64,000 nucleotides of DNA, from assembly GCA_001584585.1 (NCBI GenBank), contig LSYV01000003.1, forward strand, positions 2,928,059 to 2,992,058. The letters run 5' to 3'. Below the pieces are notes generated by a model, which was given only the letters and a program-made list of their open reading frames with translations, was not told where the DNA came from and searched no databases. The position numbers were made by a program, and so were the translations under genes. The DNA comes from Gonium pectorale (lineage: Eukaryota > Chlorophyta > Chlorophyceae > Chlamydomonadales > Volvocaceae). Each line of letters starts with the position of its first letter. Positions within the stretch are counted from its first letter, which is position 1. This document shows, piece by piece, positions 54,501 to 64,000 of the stretch.

Positions 54501-57215
54501 AGCACAGTTACCAGCAGCGGCTGCAGGGCGGCAGGGGCCTGCCCCTGCCCCTGCCCCTGCCCGCCGCCATGCATGTGGGGGAGGGAACCGGACCGCATGT
54601 AGACGCGCTGCGTCTGGAGGCCGGCGCCATTTTGGGAGAGGCGCGGCGGCGCGCCCGCGACGCTGGGGCGCTTGGCATGGGCGTGGGGATCCGACGTGCG
54701 CGGGGACGCCACCAGGGGCGAAGACGCGGACGGAATGGACGCCCCGGAGTCCGTCTTGGCTGCCGCATTGCGCAGCGAGGCAAAGGTCAGGTACAGGCAC
54801 TCGAGCGCCAGGGCCTTGCCGTCCACCGGCTGCTGCAGCAGCTGCTGCTGCGGTTCCTCCTGCGGCCGCAGCTGCTCGTCTGCCACCCGGGGCACCTCCG
54901 ACTCCGCGCCCGGAAACGACGACTGCCGGCTGCAGCTGGGGCGGGGCTCGGCCAGCAACAGACTGCGCCAATCTACGGGACCGCCAGGGCCTCCGAGCGG
55001 GCCGGCGGCCCCTCCGCGCAGCAGCTCCACCAGCCGCGTCACGCCGCCCGCCGTCAGGACCGCGGAGCTCACGGCGACATGCAGGGGCCCCGCCTCCGAC
55101 AGCAGAGACGAGTGCTGCTCGCTGGGCGGCTGAAGCAGGGCCGGGGACTGCGGGGCGCTGTCCAGCAGGCGTGCCGCTAGGGGCAGCAGCGGCGAGGCGC
55201 CGTAGCCCGAGTCCCGGTCCCAGCTGTGGTCCAGCAGCCTCCGCAGCGCCGCGAGCAAGGTGGGCGAGAAGCGGTGATGCAGGAGCGCAACCACGTCGCG
55301 GCATGACGCCAGGATCTCGCTGGGCTGCGGGTTTAGAGACAGGGAATGGTGGGTGGGACGGGATGAGATGCAGGCGGTGGGCACCGGAAAGGAGCGCGCG
55401 TTTGCATATAGAGCAGCCGCCGTGAACATCAAGTTCCCGAGTTTGCTTCTCGGTCGACAGGGCACGATGGGCTTGGGCGCGCGTGATTGGGCACCGCAGC
55501 CGGCAGGACAGCGACCGCAACTGCACCCAAACGCCTCCATCGGGCTGCCTCAGTGGCGCAAGTAGGCTTTGCAGATAGATGGACTCTTTACCATACCGTA
55601 CCATACCATACGTGTTCATCAACGGCGAGGATGCGCATTCGTGGACACCCACCCCACCTTCAGCAGCTGCAAGATGGCCTCCGAGTGGAGGACGGCTGCG
55701 GCGGCCTCCCCGAGCTCGGCCGCCACTGAAGGGGGGCCGCCAATGCGGATGGGGCTGGGGACAGCCTCCCGCGACCCCAGCCCCAGTGCCGCCGCGTGTG
55801 GGAAGTCGGCCGGCGCCACGCCTGCAGGCGCCGAGGGCGCCTGCGGCGCTGGCGACGCCCCGCGCGCCAGGAGCTGCAGGCAGCGGTGCGTGACGGTCCT
55901 CGCCTCCTTGTCATACGACCAGTCCTCCGGCGCCGTGTCGGGTTGGAAAGCCTGCGCAAAGCCCCGCGGGCAGCGGCAGCATGCCGCCGTGTCATTCCGC
56001 AGTCAACTAAGCGCTGCTGCTTGGCGGGACGCAAAATGAGCGTAGGGCCCCGGCATTGCGACGGAAATGGCCACCAGCGCCGGCGCGCCCGAGGCCAACG
56101 TGGCCCTCGCCCGTTCTGAGGGGAGCATCGCGTCAGAGGAAACGATCGCCCTACCGTACCACGCCACACGGTACCGTGCGCCGTGTCGCCGTGTCAGGCC
56201 GTGGGGCTTGCTGCTCGCCCACACGCTTTGTCCGCCGCTATGCCCTCTCACCGCTTGCAGGAACACGCACAAGGAGAGGCCGAGGATTTCCGGCACCACG
56301 GTCCGCTTGATGACCAGGGACAGGCCGTCCACCAGGCGCCGCTCGTCGACGGCCAGCCTCAGGGACTCATGCAACAGTAGCTGCAGCAGGCCCCGCGCAG
56401 CAGCTGCCCTGGCGGAGGCCGAGCTGCCGACGAGTTTGATGAAGGCGTAGTCAATGACCTGCCGCATGCGCAATTGGGCAGGAACGAGCATCATCGCGCG
56501 GTATCCAAGGGCTGGTAATGCGTCCATCTACTGGTCCTCATGGGGCCAGACGTCAGCAAATACGGCCACATCTTGAGGGCGGCGTGGCTCCGTTGCATCT
56601 CTGTTGCACCCCACGTCGAGTGCAGCTGTGGTTGGAAGTGTGCTCGAAGGAGTGAGTGCGTGGGTGTGGTGGTGTTGGGGGGGGGCGCGGTAGGCGCATC
56701 GGCAGCGGAGTGGTATGGCATTTTTGGGCCTTGGAGAGGGTGCAGTAGCGCGACGGCAGGGGTCTGCCATTCGACCGGGGGACTCCCGGACTGCTTCGCA
56801 GGCGCCGCAAGGACCGGCCTGCCAGGAAGCACACGAGCGCCGGTACAGTCGCCCGTTGCGCAGGCAGGCTCCATGAAACGCACCATGCGAACCGCCATAC
56901 GCACTGCCAATCAACAGCAGTCCGCCCATCAGTGCGGAACACGGTGCATGCCAGCCGCACCTGCGTTAAGCTTATGCTGCCTTCAAGAATAAGAGTCGGA
57001 ATAGTCCCGCTGAAGAGCGCTGCGTTGAGCCGAGACTGACCATCCTCCTCGCTTGGGGCCACAGAAGCCACGCTATGCGCACGAGATACACTGCTATAGC
57101 CATAAAGTGACGATAGGTCCTCGACAGCTGGGGCAAGTGCCGAGCTCGACTGGGAGCCAAGGTCCCGCGTTTCAGCAATGCCTGTCATTGCACTAGTTCT
57201 GTCATTACTCAACAC
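42555..57215 (-). CDS. Giant helical-repeat (armadillo-like) plus ankyrin-repeat protein
   Basis: 21 exons, minus strand: 57215-56961, 56527-56252, 55951-55658, 55324-53226, 53064-51957, 51671-51055, 51015-50931, 50595-49639, 49497-49366, 49038-49001, 48785-48716, 48498-48400, 48052-47951, 47295-47161, 46840-46742, 46260-46162, 45864-45766, 45342-45244, 44940-44842, 44234-44136, 43919-42555. All inferred junctions keep phase; 8,226 coding bases, about 2,741 residues. Residues 1-1976 are mostly hydrophobic helices in armadillo/HEAT-like style (for example VVALLHHRFSPTLLAALRRL, AVGLLVELLEAPP) with Ala/Gly/Ser/Gln-rich loops; no catalytic domain is seen. Residues 1978-2320 are ten ankyrin repeats with TPLHVACSAGH-type cores. 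Seven repeats are each one 99-base phase-0 exon; two others are 102 and 135 bases. The final 455-codon exon ends the repeats, then has a poly-Ala run, a charged helix (ERFEMLQERKERERREQQE) and an acidic Gly/Glu-rich tail. Probably a scaffold; partners unknown. Joins around 50931/50595 are least certain. Confidence 0.8.
45911..46002. repeat. 16-base minisatellite in an ankyrin-gene intron
   Basis: About 5.7 head-to-tail copies of CGTCCGTGCCTCCATC, almost without variation, lie in the intron between the exons 46260-46162 and 45864-45766. The homogeneity suggests recent expansion. Confidence 0.9.
46403..46459. repeat. Perfect 19-base inverted repeat next to the assembly gap
   Basis: CGCACCTTGCCCGGTAAGG (46403-46421) and its exact complement (46441-46459) flank a 19-base spacer. 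The gap of 20 N (46460-46479) starts at the next base. It lies in an ankyrin-gene intron. Confidence 0.9.
46460..46479. other. Assembly gap (20 N)
   Basis: Run of 20 N, with one more N at 46550. It lies in the intron between exons 46840-46742 and 46260-46162, so no coding exon is interrupted unless a further ankyrin exon is hidden in the true gap. Confidence 0.98.
47344..47478 (-). repeat. Dispersed repeat copy B (inside ankyrin-gene intron)
   Basis: Inverse complement of copy A at 25089-25231, with scattered substitutions. It lies in the intron 47296-47950 and, relative to its host gene, in the same orientation as the ankyrin transcript, whereas copy A is antisense to its host. Confidence 0.75.
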
Positions 57216-58375
57216 GATAGACTAAGCGACCGGCATCGTCGCATTCGCCGATTGCTCAGCCAACTGGTCCCTTGGCCTCTCCGACGTAGTCGCCGGTCAC
57301 TGCTCAGAACTCAGTGGCAAGAAGTGAGTGGTACTGCAAGGCCGCAATCAAAACGCGCGGTTCGCATGGTGGTTTCTTCGCAGTTCGTCGTTGCGGCTGC
57401 GGCCATTTCACGCAGCAAGCCACGCATCTACCGACATTACCAGCGATCATCTTATGAAAGGAGGACGGGTAAAGGGTACGGACGACAGGTAGTAGATTAA
57501 CGAACCCTGGAGACTGGACGGACGCCCCCGCAGCAAGCAGCTTGGACGGCTATTGGAAGCTAAACGATCGATCCTTGTTGATAACGGTTGGTCAATTCAT
57601 GCAGCAGTACACTGCACGCATCACCACGTAGTAACCCATTGACAAATCATCATTCGCTGTCACACATTTGCCCTCATATGCGATCTGCAATGTCCAGCGG
57701 CGTCATGTACGTCCGAACAGATTCGGCGTGCGCCAGGGGTGCCCGCTATGAACGAAACTTGGTCTTATTCCTGCCTTGGGCATGTACAGCAAGATGAGAC
57801 ATCCATGCCCGTGCCTGTCTTTGCAGGAGCCGCGCCATATCGTCGCAAGGACGGCTCGTCACCACAAGTACGCGTGCACACTTGCACTATGCCATGAGGT
57901 TCTATGCGCTAGTCAGCAAACTTGCTGCTTTCTCTCACCAAGATATTAATGCCCTCTACGCTCTTGCAGCTATCCGTACTGGCACGCGCACTCACATACG
58001 AACGTCGAGGCCAAGGCCCAGGCAAGTCGGAAAATGTCGCAGCTGGATCGATGCACACCAAAGAAAGTTGCAATCGACCCTCATTGCGGGCTGGGCACCA
58101 CCGTCTCAAACTACTCTGGGCGCCCTCCGCTGCAGTGCCTTTCGATCGTAGCACGTTACGCAGCGCCCGCACGCCCCTCCACTTGCCGTACTACTCTGCT
58201 GGCGGCAATGCTGCGAAAATAAATGTCTCGTCCGTTGCAGTCAGTACCGTACACTGAACCTGTCCGTGCGCGCCTGGTGCTTTCTACCCCCTGCATTACG
58301 GCGCCGAGCGCGGCCCGGGGAGAGAGACGCTTGCACGATGTGCACATCAGCAGCCACGGCACGGGGTTTGCGGCG
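57216..58375. other. Intergenic: ankyrin-gene promoter and HAD 3' UTR
   Basis: Both flanking genes are on the minus strand. No coding family seen on either strand. The A/T content is higher than in the exons, and I found no minus-strand TGTAA for the HAD gene. Confidence 0.35.
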
Positions 58376-60771
58376 CTACCGCGCGACGCTGACCTCTGCG
58401 CCGGCTGGCACCTCGAGGGGCTGCAGACCGTCTGCGCCCAGCGTCAGCATCCGACGAAACTCCGCCAGTGAGAGCAGCCGGATGCCGGGCTCTCGCCGAG
58501 CGGCATCGCGCTCCTCCTCCGTGTTATAACCCCTGCCATGAGGTCCATGCGGACAGCGGGTGGCCGCGTCAGTACGAGACTGCACGGTGCAGCCAAATCA
58601 GCCCAGTGTCATCTACCAGCTACCGTCTACCAGCCACGCGCAACGCCGGCACTTCCAGGCGATCCTTTGCGCCGGGGACGTGCAGGCCCCACCACCACCA
58701 CCGCCGCCAGTGCCGTACCCCGGAAGCCGCGGTTTTCCGCCCGCCGAGGTTTTCCGCCCGCCGAGCGCTCAAGGCTTGGCCGCCAGCTGTCACCGTAGTA
58801 GCCAATCGCCCAACCTCCCGGCACCCACCAGTCGGCGAGGTACAGGCTCCAGCGGGCCGCCAGCTCGGGCACCCGGCGCACCGCCAGCAGCGTGTCCAGC
58901 CGGTCGTCCACGAAGTGCAGACGGGCGGAGGGCGAGGCGCAGGTGGGCTGCTCCGATATGTGGCTGCAGAGCAAGGCGGCCACGACCCGGAGGCCCCCCA
59001 AGATGTGGGGAGTGGATGGTAAGAGCACCAGGCTTACCATGTGTGACGCAGGACAGCGCATAGCAGTATGCCGTGCTTCAAAGCATAACCCGCCCCCTGG
59101 CACAGACCCTTGCACCTGCTCGCACCCTACTTGCTGAGGTCATACGGAGCACCCATGATGCAGGGACGCACTTGCCGTGTGCCATACGTGGGGCCCCGTC
59201 GGGTGCACTCCACAGTCAGGGACGCAAAGCAGGGTTCCTGCGCCATGCCCCATGCCCCATGCGCGGATTGCATAGACTCACCCAAGCGCCTCGGCCTTCT
59301 TCTCCTCCGGGGGCAGTAAGGAGGAGAACAGGCGCGGAGAGTCGGGCGGCAAGTCCAGTCCCAGCACGGCCTGAGACAGGGCACTCACGCGGTGGCCGGC
59401 CTGTGTGGCGAGGAGGAGCGCGGGCGGGCGCACACACATTTACTCAACACGGCGAAGAGGGCGCTTAACGTGGCAGCTACAAATGAGGGATACTTTACCT
59501 GCCGACCGCCGGGATCACCGGCTTTGCCTCGCGTTTTCCTGGTTGTCACACGCGTGTTGCCGTGCGCCTCCCCGTTCCCTGCTCCCCGGCAGCACTCCTC
59601 CCACCTTGGACGACACGATGTACACGGGGAAGGGGCTGGCGCGGAGCGGCTCCGAGACCCCCTCGTACGGCACCTGCAGCGCCATCCAGGACTCGGTGCG
59701 GTTGTTCATCCAGTCGTTGCGGACCGCCTCAAACACCTGCGAGCGGATGGACACGAGGTCACGAAAACGACGGAGCGGAGAGCCCCCTGTCTAGGCGCAC
59801 TGAGAAGATAGTGTAGTGCCCTAAACGGACGGTCGGGTCCGGCGGGGTAGGTTGGGTCCGGCGAGGTGGTCGCTTCCCCCAGCCCTTAGGCTTCGGCACA
59901 CGACAACGCGTGCACGGAATGCTGATGCTCGTACTGTGGTATGTGCACCCCAAGAGTACCCCGGGCAACCATCTGTTTCAGCCGCTCCAGCCCTAATCCC
60001 GGGCAAGCTACCCTACGTGGGTGGATGCCACCCCTGCACCCCATAACAACCCCATAACCCACCTTGTTGAGCTCCTCTGCCGACTCTCCCCACTCGCTGA
60101 GCGCGCGGTCCAGCTCCTCGGGCCAGCGGTGGAGAATCGCCCCCAGCGTGTTGGGGCATTCGGGGTCGCGGAGGAGCAGCCTGGGCGATGGAGGGCCAGT
60201 GGGGAAAGGTCACTGCAGCAGCAAACCACAGGACCAATCAACAATGCATGGACCATGAGGCTGACCGCCACGAGCTTGCATGTTTCACGACCGTACGTGG
60301 CGGAATGCGCATCCCGGCCCCGGCCGTCCCTGTCCACCTCCCCAACCCGACGGACCAACATTGCTTTTTCCACTTACCGGAGCATCACCATGGACTCAAA
60401 CCCACGCACAAGCACGGGCCGCACTGTGCGCATGGCCTCCCTAAGTTGCGAACGCCGGGGGCCTGGGGGGAGAGCCGAGGCGCCAAAGAGCTGTGGCCAT
60501 CGCTGCGATGCTGCTTCGAGCGCTGATGCCGTCACCTGTTGTTTGTTTAGGAGCTTAGGCCACGAAGGAAAAGAGCTTGGGATTAGCGTGTGGAAATTAC
60601 CTCCGGCTCCGAATCAACCACGACCCCGTCGAAATCTAATGCTAGTACATCAGATGTTGCTGCAGCACTTATGCGTGCACGATTTGAAACGTTTCCAACG
60701 CGCGCAAGGGTTGGGCAGAATCCGCTGCGCTGGCAGCGCAAGCTGCTCTGTGCACAGCGTGTGAGCTGCAT
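58376..60771 (-). CDS. HAD-superfamily hydrolase, probably organelle-targeted
   Basis: Seven in-phase exons: 60771-60601, 60535-60378, 60180-60063, 59736-59605, 59400-59282, 59032-58829, 58532-58376; 352 residues. Residues 1-38 are rich in Arg, Ser, Ala and Cys and nearly lack acidic residues, like a chloroplast or mitochondrial transit peptide. HAD motif I is DVLALDFDGVVVDSEPE (near 38-54), with the nucleophile Asp and acid/base Asp. Motif II is the Ser/Thr at the end of a strand, VYIVSSKAGH (near 187). PPEEKKAEAL could supply the motif III Lys. Motif IV is the Asp pair in LHFVDDRLDTLL (near 258). The family removes phosphate from small molecules; substrate unknown. The 59032 acceptor is TAAG, chosen because it keeps phase. 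A diverged LTR-like repeat begins about 120 bases upstream of the start. Confidence 0.85.
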
Positions 60772-60889
60772 TGCCACCTGTTTGTGAACTAGACAAATTT
60801 CGATACATCGCGGGCAAGTCCTGGAGTACGGCCACACGTACGGCAAGGCACACATTGCGAAAGGGCGAACTACCGGTACCTCTCTCTGA

Positions 60890-61170
60890 GAAGTCCCACC
60901 TGGGACCTGGCCCACAGAATCGTTACCTCACGAGGCACACTACAAAGCGAGTGCGCAGACTCTCCCCTAGCTACCGACCTGATTCTGACTGCCCCCTCCA
61001 GAAGACACCACGAGCAACGTTCCACACGCGCAGCCCCTTTGACCGCACGGCGACACCGGCACCCCGCTCCTGTACAACGGTGTCATTAGTAAGATGGTGT
61101 ATCCCACAATAAGGCTTGTCGGCGTGGTGCACTTTAGGCTTTTCCGGGGCGGGGGCGCGCAAGCCGCCTG
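60890..61170 (-). repeat. Diverged terminal-repeat-like copy, left
   Basis: Shares with 63640-63990 the block CCACAGAA..GTACCTCAC.AGGCA.ACTACAA.GCGAGTGCGCA and, farther on, ACGCGCA.CCCCTT, TGTCATTAGT/TGTCATGAAT, TATCCCA.AA and TGTCGG. Identity is visible over more than 200 bases but with many substitutions and indels. It lies just upstream of the HAD gene start. Confidence 0.6.
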
Positions 61171-61439
61171 GCCAGCTCAGGCCATCGCATTTGGGGCCCC
61201 GTCAGCCGCTGCAGCGCCTCCACAATGTGTCCAGAGCCCCGCTTTTGCGCTACCTGCGTTTGGAAAGAGGCGGCATGCAAGGAGGGAGGCTATAAGTATT
61301 GATTCCCACACATCCGCTGGTGAAAGACCATCTTGCGGCCCAGTAGCACGCGTGCCGAGGCGCAAGAGGCGCTGTATTCATGTCGGGGGCAGCGGGGGAT
61401 TTTGTGGTACCGCCCAATGCGCAAGGAAGCTACTGCGAC

Positions 61440-62022
61440 GACAAAGCCGGTCCGGGCCAGTCGCTCGCGTCCATACGCTGGAATTGAGAGCAGGATGTCA
61501 CGCCAGCGAAGGCGCTGCTGTCCAGCTAATGTGGCTAACTGGCAATGCGCCTCGTTGACCGAACGGACGGCGCGCTCTTGAAGCCCGTTGGCCTGAGGGT
61601 GGTTGGCTGACTTCTGCCGGTGATCGATGAGCGTCTCTTGGAGGCAGCTGGCAAACTCGACCTCCCACTCGCTGCCCTGATCCGTACCTTCCGTACAGAC
61701 CTCCGCGCACGCGCCGTAGCTGCCTAAGATGTGCTGGCGGAAGGCGAAGGCTGTCTCCGCGGCATGCTTGCTAGGTAAGGGAACTTGCTGCCACGAACTT
61801 GCATCAGTGTTTTACGCAAACCATGACGTACCGACTGCCTTGGGCAGTCTTGTTGAGTACGCCAGGCCGTGAGGTGAAGGTGGCGCGCACACGGCTGCAG
61901 ACGGCGCAGTGCCTCACGGCCTCGGCGACGTCGTTATGGATGCCCCGCCACCAGTCGTCAACCGTCACACAGTTACAGTTACAGGTTACAGGTTCCCCAG
62001 AGAAGGGTTGCCACCGCACCAA
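61440..62022 (-). pseudogene. Broken retrotransposon integrase
   Basis: The upstream part (62022-61804) has a zinc-binding H2C2-type segment, WWRGIHNDVAEAVRHCAVC followed by SRVRATF. After a stop and frame change, the catalytic-core part (about 61770-61440) has CTEGTDQGSEWEVEFASC, containing the second catalytic Asp, and KSANHPQANGLQERAV with the Glu in its usual spacing; WRDILLSIPAYGRERLARTG follows. The segment that should hold the first catalytic Asp is missing or scrambled. A TGTAAC-rich tract interrupts the zinc-finger part. The pattern is Ty3/gypsy-type; the copy cannot encode an active enzyme. Confidence 0.75.
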
Positions 62023-63639
62023 CGTGTGTTTCCAACGCGCAAGCTGCTCTTTGTAGAGCGTGTGGGCTGCCCTGTCATCTGTTTGTCAGACGCAACACAC
62101 GTCCCTATTTCAACGCGAGCAAACTGCCGCACAGGCTACACGCTCGGCATGGCACATGCTATGTGTTACCAATTTCGGACCTCTGCCCAAGGGACACGCC
62201 AAGTCTTCGCCATGCGGCATGCGCCATAGGCAAACTGCCTGGATGCGGGCTTCCGTCGATTATTCCAGCACAGCGCGGACACAATCATTCGCAGCAAGAA
62301 TGCCCATGTACAAGGCCCGATCAATACACCCGCAGGAGCTGTGAGTCTTGCGATGTAGCAATAAGCAACTGTGGCGTTCCGGGCCGGACGTCCACAAACC
62401 TTCTAGCCGAAATGTTGCCCGAGCACACAGGATATTTGCTCTGTCGGGCTCGCCCCCTAGGTCCCAGTATGATGACGAAGGACGGTGTCGTCCAGCAGAT
62501 GAGGTAGTTGATGTCGTAGCACGTCGTCCGTAGAAGAGTATCGAGATGCGAGCAGCGTATCGTAGTCGTTGATGGGTAGCTCAGAAGAGGGGATGATCCG
62601 TGTGCCCCGCACACTCCCACCTAAGCCGTGCATTTTTCAAACCGCCTATCTCCGAGCCTTCTTTCGTTTCCACCCGATTCCTGGCTTTCTTTCGGTACCG
62701 CCCAACTCCTGGCCTTCACTTCACGGGTGCACCGAGAGCGCACGACAGCGGCAGAGGTGCACTGCGCACTGCCTGAGTCAGATGCTCGTGCCTGGGTTGC
62801 TCAGAGGGACTCAAGGGGCCATAGGCACATGTCCTCAGGGTTACAAGCGTAGAATTCAAGGGACTCTCGGGCCCTACTCCGAACACTCAGCCGGAGAGGT
62901 TACATTGCTCGAAGAGGCAAGGACTTGCACGTTCACGAGTTGTTGCTAAAACCGTTTGGGCCACGGCAGGATAAAAGGGCCCTCCCTAGAGGCGGCCACC
63001 CTGGAGCGAAGCCACGAGGCCAGCTTGTTCAGCATTGTCCAGGCCAGCCAGGCCAGCTCGTCCAACTTCTTCCGGGCAGCACCACCACAATGAAGGGGCT
63101 GCCCAAACATGAACATGGTTTGGCATCTGCCTCACCCAGCCATTCCCCATCGCTCGGGGGATATGCTGGGCTTTGTTCGGCACTACTCAACACCAAACTG
63201 CCAACGAACATACAACGGTAGAAAACAAGACAGTTACCCCCTAAACCCACACGACCGACCCATGGGTCTGCTGCTGCCACTTCACATCCATTGCATGGGC
63301 TCCATGTGGGACTGTTATGCCAATGATTATACGCTATGATACATATTGAAAGGCACTAAGTCATTATCACCCGGACACCCAGGAAGGGTGGACGCATGGG
63401 AGCACCATATAACAACGACAAGTAACAGGCACGTTCCAAGAGGACTCCGCGTGCCACATCTTAAACTGCCGTGTACGGTTTCCAATGCAACGAGGTGACT
63501 TTGGCAATGTGAACAGCCCATCCGGTCGTGCAGTTGCGGGCACGCATGGACGCAGCCACTACGATGCTTGGGAGCGAAAACGGAGGACGGCACAGGTAGC
63601 CGCTACCATGTGTGTTTGAATGGGAAAGGGCCAACACGG
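62023..63639. other. Interior of the degenerate element, no recognisable gene
   Basis: Short frames on both strands, none with a motif I recognise. It may be decayed pol sequence or later insertions. Confidence 0.3.
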
Positions 63640-63990
63640 TATCCTATAACGGCCGAAATCCGTTTGCGAGATGTCCCACAGAACAGGTACCTCACCAGGC
63701 ATACTACAAGGCGAGTGCGCAAACACTGCTCTAGCCACCTACCTCCCTCAGTTTGCCCACATAAAACTACAAACGACGCCCCAGACGCGCAACCCCTTAA
63801 ACTGACGGTGACACCTGCACGTGCTGCAAACATCTTGGTCATGGTAGACGTAGTCTTCAACGTGTCATGAATAACATGACATATCCCAAAATGTGTAACT
63901 TGAAATTCATGCGTGTCGGTGCGTTGCGCTTGAAGCTTTCCTTCAGGCGGCGTAGCCGTTATGGCAGGCGCATAGCAAGCCTTATGTTTT
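63640..63990 (-). repeat. Diverged terminal-repeat-like copy, right
   Basis: Second copy of the repeat at 60890-61170, same orientation, 2.75 kb away. It runs to or past the window end, so its outer border cannot be seen. Confidence 0.6.
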
Positions 63991-64000
63991 TATGCTAGTG

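Larger units (their letters stand above)
60890..63990 (-). mobile_element. Degenerate LTR retroelement (Ty3/gypsy-like), continuing past window end
   Basis: Two diverged repeats in the same orientation, about 60890-61170 and 63640-63990, flank a broken minus-strand integrase (62022-61440). Only about 2.4 kb lies between them, too short for gag-pol, and I see no reverse transcriptase, RNase H or protease motif in 62.0-63.6 kb. The inner part therefore appears largely deleted. On this model the 5' LTR is the right-hand repeat. Confidence 0.5.

Noticed and set aside
1..64000. tRNA or rRNA genes
   Set aside because: I noticed no cloverleaf-like or rRNA-like segments; TGGTATC at 14305 is interpreted as a primer-binding site, not a tRNA.

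Overview
This window looks like nuclear DNA of a green alga of the Chlamydomonas/volvocine type. The coding exons are GC-rich and split by many introns of roughly 100-900 bases with GT-AG borders. Inserts are long and rich in Ala, Gly, Ser or Gln. A TGTAA poly(A) signal can be found downstream of several stops. The gene set (PAS-linked nucleotide cyclase, Rubisco-methyltransferase-like SET protein, AP-2 mu, plant-type HAD hydrolase with a transit-like N-terminus) also fits. I inferred exon borders by eye from splice motifs and checked them by reading-frame phase. For six genes, every inferred junction is in phase and the total is a multiple of three (five complete from start to stop, plus the cyclase, whose start is assumed).

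Layout. 1-1664 (-): N-terminal part of a protein kinase cut by the window edge. 2117-5833 (+): SET-domain lysine methyltransferase, sharing a divergent promoter with the kinase. 7253-14741 (+): PAS/guanylate-cyclase-type protein; its last intron holds a 321-base TRIM-like retroelement. 14742-19718: about 5 kb with no recognised gene, probably the long convergent 3' UTRs of its neighbours. 19719-22666 (-): F-box-like/leucine-rich-repeat protein. 24468-28132 (-): secreted/membrane TPM-domain protein fused to a RING finger. 28687-30051 (-): 5'-truncated LINE. 30-35 kb: poorly resolved, with an RNase III-like exon, an unknown coding exon, decayed coiled-coil frames and a hairpin. 35926-40524 (+): AP-2 clathrin adaptor mu subunit, complete in 12 exons. 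42555-57215 (-): a 14.7 kb, 21-exon gene for a protein of about 2,741 residues, with a helical (armadillo-like) N-terminal part and ten ankyrin repeats, most encoded one per 99-base exon. 58376-60771 (-): HAD-family hydrolase, 7 exons. 60.9-64.0 kb: a degenerate LTR retroelement with broken integrase between two diverged direct repeats.

The genes are not an operon or a pathway: they are ordinary independent eukaryotic loci (signalling, methylation, ubiquitination, endocytosis, scaffolding, small-molecule dephosphorylation). The less ordinary content is (a) the TRIM-like element with intact target-site duplication, (b) the exon-per-ankyrin-repeat gene, (c) the TPM-RING fusion with a duplicated splice acceptor, (d) a cyclase with guanylate-type specificity residues but a Ser in place of the usual active-site Asn, and (e) dispersed repeats shared between introns of different genes. 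A 20-base assembly gap lies at 46460-46479, directly after a perfect 19-base inverted repeat.
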